From Gammaproteobacteria bacterium (GTDB lineage Bacteria > Pseudomonadota > Gammaproteobacteria > Ga0077554 > Ga007554): a stretch of 64,000 nucleotides of DNA. A model generated the notes under the pieces. It did not search any database. It was not told the origin of the DNA and saw only the letters and a program-made list of their open reading frames with translations. The translations under genes were made by a program, and so were the position numbers. The stretch is from NCBI GenBank assembly GCA_021731145.1, contig JAKFXX010000001.1:1-64000 (forward strand), given 5' to 3'. Shown piece after piece: positions 55,526 to 64,000 of this stretch (position 1 is its first letter; the number at the start of each line of letters is the position of its first letter).

Positions 55526-57555
55526 CAGCGCGCCAAATCCTGATAAAGATGACAATGTACACGATGCTTGTCACTCAACACCGTCTCCCCAGGATAGATA
55601 TCGTTGCATATCGGCATGGCATGCGGGCAGCGCGGGTGGAAATGGCAACCGGCGGGAGGGTGGATAGGCGATGGCATGTCACCCTTCAGCGGTGAGATTT
55701 CACGGCGGCTGTCAGGGTCAGGCACGGGAACCGCTGCCAGCAAGGCCTGTGTATAGGGATGACGTGGGTTCTGCAATACCTCCTCAACCGTGCCGCGCTC
55801 CACGATGCGGCCAAGGTACATCACCGCCACTTCGTGCGCGAGATATGCCACCACCGACAGATTGTGGGTGATAAAAAGATAAGACAGGCCGAGTTCATCT
55901 TGCAGGCGCTTGAGTAGATTCAGGATCTGCGCCTGCACTGAAACATCCAGCGCACTGGTAGGTTCGTCGCACACTATCAGCTTGGGATTCACCGCCAACG
56001 CCCTGGCAATGCAGATGCGCTGCCGCTGTCCGCCCGAGAACTCATGGGGATAACGGTATTTCATGGACGGTGACAGCCCAACCTGGGTCAACAATTCATC
56101 GACCCGCGCTTGGCGGGACTGCCGCGATACCTCAACGCCAAGGGCCGTCATCCCCTCCTCGATGATGTCCGCCACTCGCATACGCGGATTCATCGAGGAA
56201 TAAGGATCCTGGAAAATAATTTGAAAATCCGCGCGCCGTTTGCGCAAACTTTCACCACGCAAATCGTTCAGGTTGGTTCCCTGAAAATATACCGTGCCGG
56301 CAGTCGGGCGGATAAGCTGCAATATAGCCTTGCCCGCCGTGGTCTTGCCGCAGCCCGACTCCCCTACCAGCGCCAGCGTGCGTCCTGTTTCAATATTAAA
56401 CGATATGCCATCTACCGCATGCACCTGTCCCACGCGCCGCTTGAACAGGCCCTTGTGTATGGGGTAATGAACTTTCAGATCATTGATCTCTAAAAGCGAT
56501 ATTTGCTGATTTTCTTTCTCTGGAACAACGTCTTCCTCAACAGCTACCGACGCCGCCTGACTCACCGGGCGCCCGGACAGCAACTGAGCATCATACAGAT
56601 GGCAACGAATGCCACGCCCTTCATTGGATATCTGCCACACAGGCTCAACATCCCGGCAGGTCTGCCAGGCAAACTCGCAACGATCAGCAAACCGGCAGCC
56701 TTTGAACTCCTGCCCCAAATTGGGTACTGAACCCGCAATAATGGCGAGTTTGCTCTTGCGCTTGTTTATATCCGGCAGGGAGTCGAATAATTTACGGCTA
56801 TAAGGATGCTGAGGCGCATTAAAGAATTCTCGCACACTGGCCTGCTCCACGATCTGCCCGGCATACATCACCGCAACACGATCAGCAAGCTCTGCCACCA
56901 CACCCAGATCGTGGGTAATGAGCATGATCGACATGCCCCGCTCCTTCTGCAGGGTGCGCAGCAATTCCAGAATCTGTGCCTGTATCGTCACATCCAGCGC
57001 GGTGGTCGGCTCATCGGCAATCAGCAGCTCCGGCTCGCCCGCCAGGGCAATGGAAATCATGATGCGCTGTTTCATCCCGCCGGAGAGCTGATGAGGATAT
57101 TCCAGCGCGCGCTGGCGGGGATCGGGAATGCCGACGGCATCGAGTAATTCGAGCAATGCCGCCTGCGCCTTTTCACCCTTCAGACCACGATGACGGCGCA
57201 GGCTTTCGCAAATCTGTTCCCCAACCGTGAGCACCGGGTTCAACGATGTCATCGGCTCCTGAAAGATCATGGCGATACGCCCGCCGCGCACATCGCGCAT
57301 TTTGACCTCGGGCAGCCGCAGCAAATCCTGGCCTTCCAATAAAGCACGCCCGTCAACAACCTGCCCCGCAGGCTGAGACAGCAAACGCATGATCGACAAC
57401 GAAGTCACCGATTTGCCGCAACCGGATTCCCCCAGCAATGCAAAGGTCTCGCCGCGCTTGATCTCAAAGCTGACACCATCCACGGCACGTACTGTTCCCG
57501 TGCCAGTGCCAAACCAGGTTTTTAGGTTTTCTACCTGCAATAAAGTATCGGTCAT
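55525..57555 (-). CDS. yejF: Fused double ATPase of a peptide ABC importer (YejF-like)
   Basis: A 676-residue protein with two ABC domains of the DppD/DppF type. The first has [16 protein letters not shown] and [10 protein letters not shown]. The second has [19 protein letters not shown] and [10 protein letters not shown]. Each ends with the oligopeptide-transporter C-terminal Cys motif ([20 protein letters not shown]). It energises uptake through the two permeases encoded upstream. Its ATG once overlapped the upstream permease stop; a 267-bp MITE now separates them. Confidence 0.93.
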   Translation of the reverse strand: MTDTLLQVENLKTWFGTGTGTVRAVDGVSFEIKRGETFALLGESGCGKSVTSLSIMRLLSQPAGQVVDGRALLEGQDLLRLPEVKMRDVRGGRIAMIFQEPMTSLNPVLTVGEQICESLRRHRGLKGEKAQAALLELLDAVGIPDPRQRALEYPHQLSGGMKQRIMISIALAGEPELLIADEPTTALDVTIQAQILELLRTLQKERGMSIMLITHDLGVVAELADRVAVMYAGQIVEQASVREFFNAPQHPYSRKLFDSLPDINKRKSKLAIIAGSVPNLGQEFKGCRFADRCEFAWQTCRDVEPVWQISNEGRGIRCHLYDAQLLSGRPVSQAASVAVEEDVVPEKENQQISLLEINDLKVHYPIHKGLFKRRVGQVHAVDGISFNIETGRTLALVGESGCGKTTAGKAILQLIRPTAGTVYFQGTNLNDLRGESLRKRRADFQIIFQDPYSSMNPRMRVADIIEEGMTALGVEVSRQSRQARVDELLTQVGLSPSMKYRYPHEFSGGQRQRICIARALAVNPKLIVCDEPTSALDVSVQAQILNLLKRLQDELGLSYLFITHNLSVVAYLAHEVAVMYLGRIVERGTVEEVLQNPRHPYTQALLAAVPVPDPDSRREISPLKGDMPSPIHPPAGCHFHPRCPHAMPICNDIYPGETVLSDKHRVHCHLYQDLAR

Positions 57556-57574
57556 TTTGAAAGCGTCATTCTTA

Positions 57575-57841
57575 AGAGCCTGTCTGTGAATAAATCATCC
57601 CTGCGTTGCCGCCCCAAAACACGCCAGGCAAGGCGCGAGCCGCGATGTTTGGTAGTTCCAAATGAGCGGCGAGCAACGCTGCATGGCGTGTTTTGGGGCG
57701 CAACCCGAAGGGACGGGGCCGGTTTTGCGCAGTGCGGCGTCACGCTTCGCTCATGTGCAACAAGCACACTACGCTCAGCCTTCCTTGCCCTGCGCAAAAC
57801 CGGCCTCCGTCGCATGGATGATTTATTCACAGACAGGCTCT
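57575..57841. mobile_element. 267-bp MITE with perfect 26-bp terminal inverted repeats and TA target duplication
   Basis: Ends 57575-57600 and 57816-57841 are perfect 26-bp inverted copies (AGAGCCTGTCTGTGAATAAA...). TA flanks both sides (57573-57574 and 57842-57843), the target duplication made by IS630/Tc1-type transposases. The interior holds two further inverted pairs, GCCCCAAAACACGCCA/TGGCGTGTTTTGGGGC and GCCGGTTTTGCGCAG/CTGCGCAAAACCGGC-like, and encodes no transposase. It sits between the second permease and the ATPase gene of the yej operon and supplies the last four codons and stop of the permease. Confidence 0.88.
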
Positions 57842-59344
57842 TAGCCCACTCCTGCGCAAACGTGGATCAAAGGCGTCGCGTACTGCATCGGCAAAGAGAT
57901 TCGCCGACAGCACCAGGACAAACATGAATATAAACGCGGCGAGCAATGGCCACCAAACAATCGGTTCGCGCGCCATCTCCAGACGCGCACTGTTAATCAT
58001 ATTCCCCCAACTGTTCATGGTCGGATCGACACCAACGCCGACATAGGACAACACCGCCTCCGCCAGCACCAGGGCGCTGAAATCCAGCACTATCGAGATC
58101 AACACGATGTGCATGACATTCGGCAGTATATGACGGCCTATGATCTTGAAATGACCCACTCCAAACGCCACAGCCGCCTGGATATAATCCATCTCGCGCA
58201 GCTTCATGGCCTCACCGCGCAGCAATCGGCATAACCCCGTCCAGCTCGTGACACCCAGAATGATGCACAGAAACAGCAGGCGCAGATCAGCGCGTGCCGC
58301 CGCCGTTTCAAACAACTCCGGATGTGTCGCCATATAGACCTGCAACATCAGTATGGCCGCCGCGATCAACAAGACACCAGGTATCGAACTCAGTGTGGTA
58401 TAGACATATTGAATGACATCGTCCGCCAAGCCGCGAAAGTAACCTGCGGCGATTCCTGCAAGAATGGCAAACGGCAGCATGACCAGGGTAGTAAGTGTGC
58501 CGATCACCAGTCCGGTTCGGATACTCTTTAGCGTTTGATAGAAAGTATCCTGCCCAACCTTGTCAGTACCGAAAATATGATATTTCCCCGATAGATTCAC
58601 CACCAATATCGCCAGCAGAATCAAAATGGCTGTGGTTAATAAAATCACATGCCACGGAATCTCGGTCCGTCCACGCATCACCAGCCCAAACATTTCCGAT
58701 ACTGAGCGATGGTGCCGCCGTGCCAGCCACGATATCAATAGCGCGGTAAAAACAGCCCATACCACCACGCCTTCAATAACAGACAACAATGATGTGTTCA
58801 GAATGTCGCCAGAACGCTCTTGTTCAGGATTATTCAGATGGGCGCCACCATGCTGAAGACGTGGATAGAGGCGCACCTTGCTGCCATCGGGAAGATCCAC
58901 TGTTTCCTTGACATAAAGGTGGGCGGCGAAGGGTGCGGAATAACTCTTCTCAACACCTTCACGGACAGGCGTCGCCATCCAGTCCAGAACGCTCAACACA
59001 TCATTTGAATACTGCTGTTCTGTGGATTGCTTAACATCAGGCAGCGGCATTCTAAAATGCACGGAATCCAGCAGCCCGATAACAAGATAAGCACTGAGGA
59101 AGACCACGGCGACTACACCTACGCGGTCACGCGCCACTTCACGCCACGGCGCGCGCAGGTGTTCATGCTGGCTGGCATAGGCGGCGAATCCCACGCACAT
59201 CGCGCATAAAATAAAGATCAACGCGTCCGTCCATAACACGACAAATCTGACGGGCAAAAACGATACTGCAAAAACAAGCAGCACGGACGCCGACGCAAGC
59301 GCCAGTGCCGTTCTGCCTATAATTTTTTTTGTTGCCATCAACAC
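57827..59344 (-). CDS. yejE: Peptide ABC importer permease, YejE-like
   Basis: A 505-residue inner-membrane protein. Two or three extra N-terminal helices and a periplasmic stretch (about 100-180) precede the BPD_transp_1 core. The core includes FGTDKVGQDTFYQTLKSIR and the EAA-loop region GEAMKLREMDYIQAAVAFG. The natural end would be ...DPRLRRSGLRMTLSK. The MITE insertion changes this to RRSGLRACL, altering only the last few residues. It begins 3 bp after the upstream permease gene, so function is probably retained. Confidence 0.9.
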   Translation of the reverse strand: MLMATKKIIGRTALALASASVLLVFAVSFLPVRFVVLWTDALIFILCAMCVGFAAYASQHEHLRAPWREVARDRVGVVAVVFLSAYLVIGLLDSVHFRMPLPDVKQSTEQQYSNDVLSVLDWMATPVREGVEKSYSAPFAAHLYVKETVDLPDGSKVRLYPRLQHGGAHLNNPEQERSGDILNTSLLSVIEGVVVWAVFTALLISWLARRHHRSVSEMFGLVMRGRTEIPWHVILLTTAILILLAILVVNLSGKYHIFGTDKVGQDTFYQTLKSIRTGLVIGTLTTLVMLPFAILAGIAAGYFRGLADDVIQYVYTTLSSIPGVLLIAAAILMLQVYMATHPELFETAAARADLRLLFLCIILGVTSWTGLCRLLRGEAMKLREMDYIQAAVAFGVGHFKIIGRHILPNVMHIVLISIVLDFSALVLAEAVLSYVGVGVDPTMNSWGNMINSARLEMAREPIVWWPLLAAFIFMFVLVLSANLFADAVRDAFDPRLRRSGLRACL

Positions 59345-59347
59345 TTT

Positions 59348-60325
59348 TTATGCCAGCTTTACGCGCGGATCGACGAGAGTGTACGAGATATCGGTCAGTA
59401 ATAATCCGAGGATGTATAAAATGGAGCCAAGAAACACCATGCTGCGCACGATAGCAAAATCCTGCATATTAATGGCATCAATGGTATAACTGCCCAGCCC
59501 GGGGATACCAAAGAACGACTCCAGCACCAGATTCCCCATAAACAACAGCGGCAGAATCACCACCACGCCTGTAAGAATGGGAATCATGGCGTTCTTCAAC
59601 ACATGCCTGAACAACACCAGCGACTCGGACAACCCTTTGGCACGCGCGGTACGCACATAATCCTTGCCCATCTCTTCGAGAAAAATGGTGCGGTACCAGC
59701 GTATCCCCGACCCAATGCCGCTGGCCACGCCAACCATGACCGGCAGAACCACAAACTTGAACGCATCAAAACCTTCTTCATATCCGGAGATTGGCACAAG
59801 GTGCCACAATTTTCCCACCAGATATTGACCACCGATGATATAGAAAAGACTGGAGATAGACATGAGGGTCACGCACAACACCACCCCCCAGAAATCGATA
59901 TACGTGGCACGAAAAAAGGCCACCAGCAACGCAAACGTGATATTCGTCAAAAGCCCGATCAACAGAATCGGCAGCGCTATGACAAGGCTTGGCCACATGC
60001 GTTGTTTGATGTCGTAGGTAATATCGCGCCCGCTGTCCGACTGGCCAAACTCAAATACAAACAATTTAACGGATTTATCATAGAAAATGGTATCAGTGAA
60101 TTTTTCTGAGCCTGCAGCGCTACCATTAAAGACCAGAGGTTTGTCATATCCCCGTTCATGCTTCCACTTCTCAATCGCCTCCGGCGTGACGCGTTTCATG
60201 CCAAGGTTCATGCGCGCCATATCATCGGGGGTATTCACCACAAAAAACAGCGCAAAGGTCAACAGATTAACCCCGATCAAAATCGGTATCGCATAGAAAA
60301 ACCGGCGAATAATATAGTTAATCAT
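59348..60325 (-). CDS. yejB: Peptide ABC importer permease, YejB-like
   Basis: A 325-residue permease with N-terminal MINYIIRRFFYAIPILIGV and VNTPDDMARMNLG typical of YejB/DppB. Five to six TM helices follow. The EAA loop is EEMGKDYVRTARAKGLSESL, and the C-terminus ends YTLVDPRVKLA. It pairs with the YejE-like permease to form the membrane channel. It starts 23 bp after the binding-protein gene. Confidence 0.93.
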   Translation of the reverse strand: MINYIIRRFFYAIPILIGVNLLTFALFFVVNTPDDMARMNLGMKRVTPEAIEKWKHERGYDKPLVFNGSAAGSEKFTDTIFYDKSVKLFVFEFGQSDSGRDITYDIKQRMWPSLVIALPILLIGLLTNITFALLVAFFRATYIDFWGVVLCVTLMSISSLFYIIGGQYLVGKLWHLVPISGYEEGFDAFKFVVLPVMVGVASGIGSGIRWYRTIFLEEMGKDYVRTARAKGLSESLVLFRHVLKNAMIPILTGVVVILPLLFMGNLVLESFFGIPGLGSYTIDAINMQDFAIVRSMVFLGSILYILGLLLTDISYTLVDPRVKLA

Positions 60326-60348
60326 GGCTGATGTAATACCCTATCCAT

Positions 60349-62532
60349 TCAAGAATTGAGTTGCGGCGGTTTAGGCGCCGAATATTCGCGGCGCACATAC
60401 ATCACGATGGCCGGCACTGTGCCTAAAATTAAGAGAAAAATTAAAACCACAAACGGCCAGACTATCGGATGATTCCATTCGGCGCGTTTTTGCTCGCGCA
60501 ACTGCGGATCTATTCTCAGATACTTGAGCGTGTTATTTGCCATCAGGTTAGGCTTGGCGTTGTGATACCAGCCATGGTAGAGCGTAAATCGCTGCGGATG
60601 AAAGCCCCATAGCCATGGGGCATCGCGCCGCGCAATTTCCACCATTTCCTTAATAATGGCGAGCCGTTCCGGACTGTTTTCCATATTCTTCATACGTTCA
60701 AACAGGCGATTGAACTCCGGGCTATCGTAATTGGCCGCGTTCTCACCGTTTTTCCCCACCTTGCTGTTTGGGCCGTAAAGCAAAAACAGAAAATTTTCAG
60801 GGTCAGGGTAATCGGCATTCCAGCCCCAAGTGAACAACTGCGCATCACCCTTGAGCATCTTTTCCTGAAAGCGGTTGTAATCGGTATTGCGGATAATCAA
60901 CTGCACGTCGATTTTCTGGAGTTGCTTGCGATACCAGTCCAGCAACGCCTTGTCATCCGGCCCGGAGGCTGTGATATCCAGATACAACAACAAGGGCCTG
61001 CCTGTTTTTTCATCCCTCCCGCCCGGATACCCCGCCTCCGCCAGCAAACGGTGAGCTTCATCAAGAGACTTGCGCTGCGGCTTGCCGTTCGCCCAGCGAT
61101 ACACATAGGGATTGATACCTTCAGCACCTTCCTGATAGCCGAAGATGCCGGGCGGGACCGGACCTTGAGCGGCGATGCCGCGGCCATTGGTAAAGATGGA
61201 AATATACTCTTCATGATCGATGGCAATCGAAACCGCCTGGCGCAGCTTGCGCGCCCGCTCGCTATACCCTCCTATCACCGGATCGAGCATATTGAACCCC
61301 ATATAGAACGTCGAGGTCTCCACCGAGGTGTTTAGCTTGATGCCCTTCGCCTGCATGTCTTCGGTCAAGCCCACTTCGCCCTGACCACCGACACGCACCG
61401 CCTGATCGAAACTGTCCGAACTGATCCCCGAGGCATCATAGTAACCTTGCAGGAATTTATTCCAATAAGGGATACTTTCCTTTTCGAGACTGAAAACAAT
61501 TTTATCTACAAAAGGCAGCGGCTTGCCTGCGTCCTTCAGGAATCCCTTGCCTTGATCCGCAGGCTCGCCCTCCAACGGATAGCGCTCACCGTGAAAATTC
61601 GGATTGCGCTCCAGCACCATCTGCCGGTTCGGGTTATTCACAGTCAGCATGTACGGCCCGGTTCCCACCGGATACCAATCAAGAGTAATGTTCTGTTCCA
61701 CCAACCCCGCTTGTGAATAGAAACGATCGGCCTCCGCAGGGACAGGCGCAAAAAACGGCATGGCCAACCAATACAAAAGTTGTGGGTACTGTCCCTGCAC
61801 CTTGATGCGGTAGGTATAACGGTCAATAACCTGCACACCCTCAAAATCGAACTTGTCAAGATCGAGATAAGCCTCCTTATTTCCTTTAGCGGCCACCAGG
61901 CTCTCGTAGGCCTTATCCAGCCGCTGTGCATAGCTCTTCAGGCCAACAATGTATTCGCTCATCGCCCCCAGAATCGGCGAATGCAGGCGTGGATGGGCAA
62001 GGCGTTTGATCTGATACACATAATCGTCAGCCACCAGTTCACGACTGCCTGTTTTGGCAAAATCGGCCAAGGTATTAATCCCCGCCAAACTTTTCGCATC
62101 CAGGTCGTGATATAAAAAACGTTTGCTCGCATCACGGGCAAAGGCGGGATGGGGTTGATAATACACACCAGGGCGGACATGTATCTCGTAAACGCTATAC
62201 GCCACCTCCTGCGATGCACTGGACAACACGCGCCCATCACGATCCAAAAAAACCGGGCGCGGGACTTCAGTAGCACCGAGTGGAATCAGCGTATAGGGGC
62301 GTTTGAGGTAATGGTACTGGAGTGGCGGCTCATAGATCTGGGCCGTAAACTGAACCTCGTTGGAACTATAGGAGCGCGCGGGATCGAGGTGCTTGGGCCT
62401 GTCTGCAAAAGCGGAATAAAGAATATTCTTGTTGGCCTCATCGGCCGGATAAGGATCATTCCAGGTCTGCACCCCGCAGCCGGACAGAAACAAAATAATG
62501 CCAGCGACCAGATAACGCAGCATCACCCGCAT
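60349..62532 (-). CDS. yejA: Family 5 solute-binding lipoprotein of the yej-type importer
   Basis: A 727-residue SBP_bac_5 protein. The N-terminal signal has a lipobox (LVAGIILFLSGCG), so the Cys is likely lipidated. Typical features include LDPARSYSSNEVQF, GTGPYMLTVNNPNRQ and WGWNADYPDPENFL. Unusually, the C-terminus holds a second membrane segment (VVLIFLLILGTVPAIVMYV) followed by a short basic tail. It is longer than YejA (about 600). The substrate is probably peptide-like. First gene of the leftward operon. Confidence 0.88.
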   Translation of the reverse strand: MRVMLRYLVAGIILFLSGCGVQTWNDPYPADEANKNILYSAFADRPKHLDPARSYSSNEVQFTAQIYEPPLQYHYLKRPYTLIPLGATEVPRPVFLDRDGRVLSSASQEVAYSVYEIHVRPGVYYQPHPAFARDASKRFLYHDLDAKSLAGINTLADFAKTGSRELVADDYVYQIKRLAHPRLHSPILGAMSEYIVGLKSYAQRLDKAYESLVAAKGNKEAYLDLDKFDFEGVQVIDRYTYRIKVQGQYPQLLYWLAMPFFAPVPAEADRFYSQAGLVEQNITLDWYPVGTGPYMLTVNNPNRQMVLERNPNFHGERYPLEGEPADQGKGFLKDAGKPLPFVDKIVFSLEKESIPYWNKFLQGYYDASGISSDSFDQAVRVGGQGEVGLTEDMQAKGIKLNTSVETSTFYMGFNMLDPVIGGYSERARKLRQAVSIAIDHEEYISIFTNGRGIAAQGPVPPGIFGYQEGAEGINPYVYRWANGKPQRKSLDEAHRLLAEAGYPGGRDEKTGRPLLLYLDITASGPDDKALLDWYRKQLQKIDVQLIIRNTDYNRFQEKMLKGDAQLFTWGWNADYPDPENFLFLLYGPNSKVGKNGENAANYDSPEFNRLFERMKNMENSPERLAIIKEMVEIARRDAPWLWGFHPQRFTLYHGWYHNAKPNLMANNTLKYLRIDPQLREQKRAEWNHPIVWPFVVLIFLLILGTVPAIVMYVRREYSAPKPPQLNS

Positions 62533-62772
62533 GCCTGCACCTTAAAGTCCACGGTTGGCAGGTGTCCGATTGCACTGTTGTACTTCATATATCTGTCTGC
62601 GCGGCAATACATACCCGGATTATAACCACTATCCACAACGCTTTCACAACTTGCGCCCCTTGGTTAATACAGCACCTCACCCCAGAGCCATCACGGAGTA
62701 GTGTAGCTTTTTTTACATTACGGTAAACTATAGCCTGATTATCACTCGGCACTCTATGAAAAGGGCAGAAAC

Positions 62773-63558
62773 ATGGGATTTTTGACAGGTAAACGCGCGC
62801 TCATTGTTGGATTGGCAAGCACACGCTCTATCGCCTGGGGTATCGCCAAGGCCATGCAGCGCGAAGGAGCGGAGCTGGCATTCACATACCAGAATGAAAA
62901 ACTCCGTGAACGTGTCGAGGACATGGCAGCCCAGTGCGGGTCAGAGATCACCATGCCCTGCGATGTGGGCAGCGATGAACAGATCGAAGCGGCATTTCAA
63001 CACCTGGATGATTTCTGGGATCACCTGGACATCATTGTCCACTCCGTCGCCTATGCCCCGCGCGAACAACTCGAAGGTTCCTACCTGGACAGCGTAACCC
63101 GCGAGGGCTTCCGCATCGCCCATGAAATCAGCTCCTACAGCTTTGCGGCATTGGCCAAGGCCGGCCGCAACATGATGGAAGGACGCAACGGCGCGCTGCT
63201 CACCCTCAGCTATCTCGGCGCGGAACGCACAATGCCCAACTACAACGTCATGGGCCTGGCCAAAGCCAGCCTGGAGGCCAACGTGCGCTACATGGCCCAA
63301 ACCTTGGGTCCTGACGGCATCCGGGTGAACGCCATCTCCGCCGGCCCCATCAAAACGCTGGCCGCCGCCGGCATTGCGGATTTCAGAAAACTACTGGATC
63401 ACGTGGAAAAAAACGCTCCCATGCGACGCAATGTCACCATTGATGAAGTCGGCAATGCCGCCGCCTTCCTCTGCTCCGACCTGGCCTCGGGCATAACAGG
63501 AGAGATCACGTATGTCGATGGAGGATTCAACACCACCGCAATGGGCGGATTGTCCTAG
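62773..63558 (+). CDS. fabI: Enoyl-[acyl-carrier-protein] reductase (NADH)
   Basis: A 261-residue SDR enzyme: [20 protein letters not shown] (FabI dinucleotide site), [16 protein letters not shown], and the active site Y...K as [21 protein letters not shown]. The C-terminal [14 protein letters not shown] is also characteristic. It completes each elongation cycle of fatty acid synthesis in the cytoplasm. An AAGGGC ribosome site precedes ATG 62773. It is transcribed away from the yej operon and is followed by palindromes. Confidence 0.96.
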   Translation: MGFLTGKRALIVGLASTRSIAWGIAKAMQREGAELAFTYQNEKLRERVEDMAAQCGSEITMPCDVGSDEQIEAAFQHLDDFWDHLDIIVHSVAYAPREQLEGSYLDSVTREGFRIAHEISSYSFAALAKAGRNMMEGRNGALLTLSYLGAERTMPNYNVMGLAKASLEANVRYMAQTLGPDGIRVNAISAGPIKTLAAAGIADFRKLLDHVEKNAPMRRNVTIDEVGNAAAFLCSDLASGITGEITYVDGGFNTTAMGGLS

Positions 63559-63641
63559 GGCGAGGCCGCGTAGGTCAGCTTGCCGTAAGGGCCTGGCACT
63601 AAACCGCCAGGCAGGATTTGTCAGGGAGCCATCGTGGAATC

Positions 63642-63666
63642 GTAGGGTGCGTCTTACGCACCCTAC
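63642..63666. repeat. REP-like palindrome, single unit
   Basis: GTAGGGTGCGT (63642-63652) and ACGCACCCTAC (63656-63666) are perfect inverted arms around CTT. The sequence matches the arms of the repeat at 45874. It lies 83 bp after fabI. Confidence 0.75.
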
Positions 63667-63694
63667 ATAGTTATTAGCGCTTTGAAATTGAAAA

Positions 63695-63724
63695 TGCGGG
63701 CATGGGGCTTACCCCACACCCGCA
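63695..63724. terminator. Hairpin between convergent fabI and the right-edge gene
   Basis: TGCGGG (63695-63700) and TGGGG (63703-63707) pair with CCCCA (63712-63716) and CCCGCA (63719-63724), forming an 11-bp stem with one internal mismatch and a CTTA loop. It lies 14 bp beyond the minus-strand stop at 63739 and can end transcription from both sides. Confidence 0.65.
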
Positions 63725-63738
63725 TCAACAAAGGTTCA

Positions 63739-64000
63739 TCAAATATTCTCGGCCTTCAACTCAATCTTTGAGTCTTTTTTCAGCCCCTCAATAAACGCCT
63801 TGAACTCACCCTCGCCAAAGGAACGCAATCCGGCCTGTTTCATGGCATCACGTGCCACATTGTTTATCGTCGCCGGATCGCCATCGCGTACTGCGGACAC
63901 CACCACTGCGGCATAATCGCCCGAGGGAAGCGTCACGCCTCCACAAGACGAGGCGTTTGCCGCGGGTTTTGCAAGCTTGAATGAGGCATTGATAATCGCC
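63739..64000 (-). CDS. Unidentified protein, C-terminal part (cut by window edge)
   Basis: The frame is open from the stop at 63739 to the window edge, giving 87 codons that end FGEGEFKAFIEGLKKDSKIE and LKAENI. An internal GTG at 63936 would leave 65 residues but has no properly spaced ribosome site, so the gene probably begins outside. The visible part is Ala/Lys-rich and soluble, with DPATINNVARDAMKQAGL. I do not recognise the family. Confidence 0.6.
   Translation of the reverse strand, partial: AIINASFKLAKPAANASSCGGVTLPSGDYAAVVVSAVRDGDPATINNVARDAMKQAGLRSFGEGEFKAFIEGLKKDSKIELKAENI

Noticed and set aside
57552-57927. Frames on both strands inside the MITE (up to 113 codons)
   Set aside because: The inverted repeats make both strands open and similar. 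There is no transposase motif, and they are structural by-products of the palindrome.

Overview
The window reads as a chromosomal stretch of a free-living gammaproteobacterium. The grounds are ParC/ParE topoisomerase IV, CysG, HemN, a YejABEF-type peptide transporter, NhaD, a perfect FNR/ANR box and heavy use of c-di-GMP proteins. I see no rRNA, tRNA, intact transposase, integrase or CRISPR array. Two things are cut by the edges: the sucC start on the left and an unidentified minus-strand gene on the right.

Layout. 0-2.7 kb: sucC start, then a CstA-type pyruvate/peptide carrier and its YbdD partner. 2.7-9.1 kb: a leftward operon of soluble signalling proteins (REC-PAS, HDOD, GAF-PAS-histidine kinase, REC-HD-GYP, REC), followed by a Cys-rich unknown. 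9.4-11.4 kb: glycerophosphodiesterase and a short GlpD. 11.5-12.5 kb: YqjD/YqjE-type envelope or ribosome-associated small proteins. 12.9-16.3 kb: a compact arsenosugar operon (radical SAM, ArsM-like methyltransferase, two sugar transferases), convergent with a VTT-flavoprotein fusion. 18.7-26.2 kb: YbaK-like deacylase, an AddB-like nuclease, NhaD and a globin-coupled GGDEF-EAL protein. 26.4-31.7 kb: parC, parE and a pentapeptide-repeat membrane protein. 31.9-35.4 kb: FliK-like and FlhB-tail genes plus a REC-GGDEF-EAL protein. 35.6-39.0 kb: crcB, DUF190, serS, cysG. 39.0-45.4 kb: hemN, smr, and a tightly coupled hydrolase/pncA/pncB/amidohydrolase run. 45.5-48.8 kb: cytochrome c with an FNR box, glgP, ackA.

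48.9-55.5 kb is the accessory part: a MazEF toxin-antitoxin pair, copA/copZ, a RecF/OLD-like ATPase overlapping a TOPRIM-like DUF4276 gene (a candidate phage-defence pair), and an HNH-like gene. The HNH-like gene lies between two decayed C-terminal fragments of a REP-associated tyrosine transposase. 55.5-62.5 kb is a yej-type ABC importer operon, interrupted between its second permease and its ATPase gene by a 267-bp MITE with perfect 26-bp inverted ends and TA flanks. fabI and the right-edge fragment finish the window.

The strongest unusual signals are these. (1) The MITE: removing it on paper restores an ATGA overlap between the two yej genes. (2) A dispersed palindromic repeat has one copy inserted in frame in cstA and another upstream of crcB. 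(3) The ATPase-TOPRIM pair. (4) The transposase remnants with REP-like palindromes. (5) The five-gene cytoplasmic phosphorelay/HD-GYP operon.
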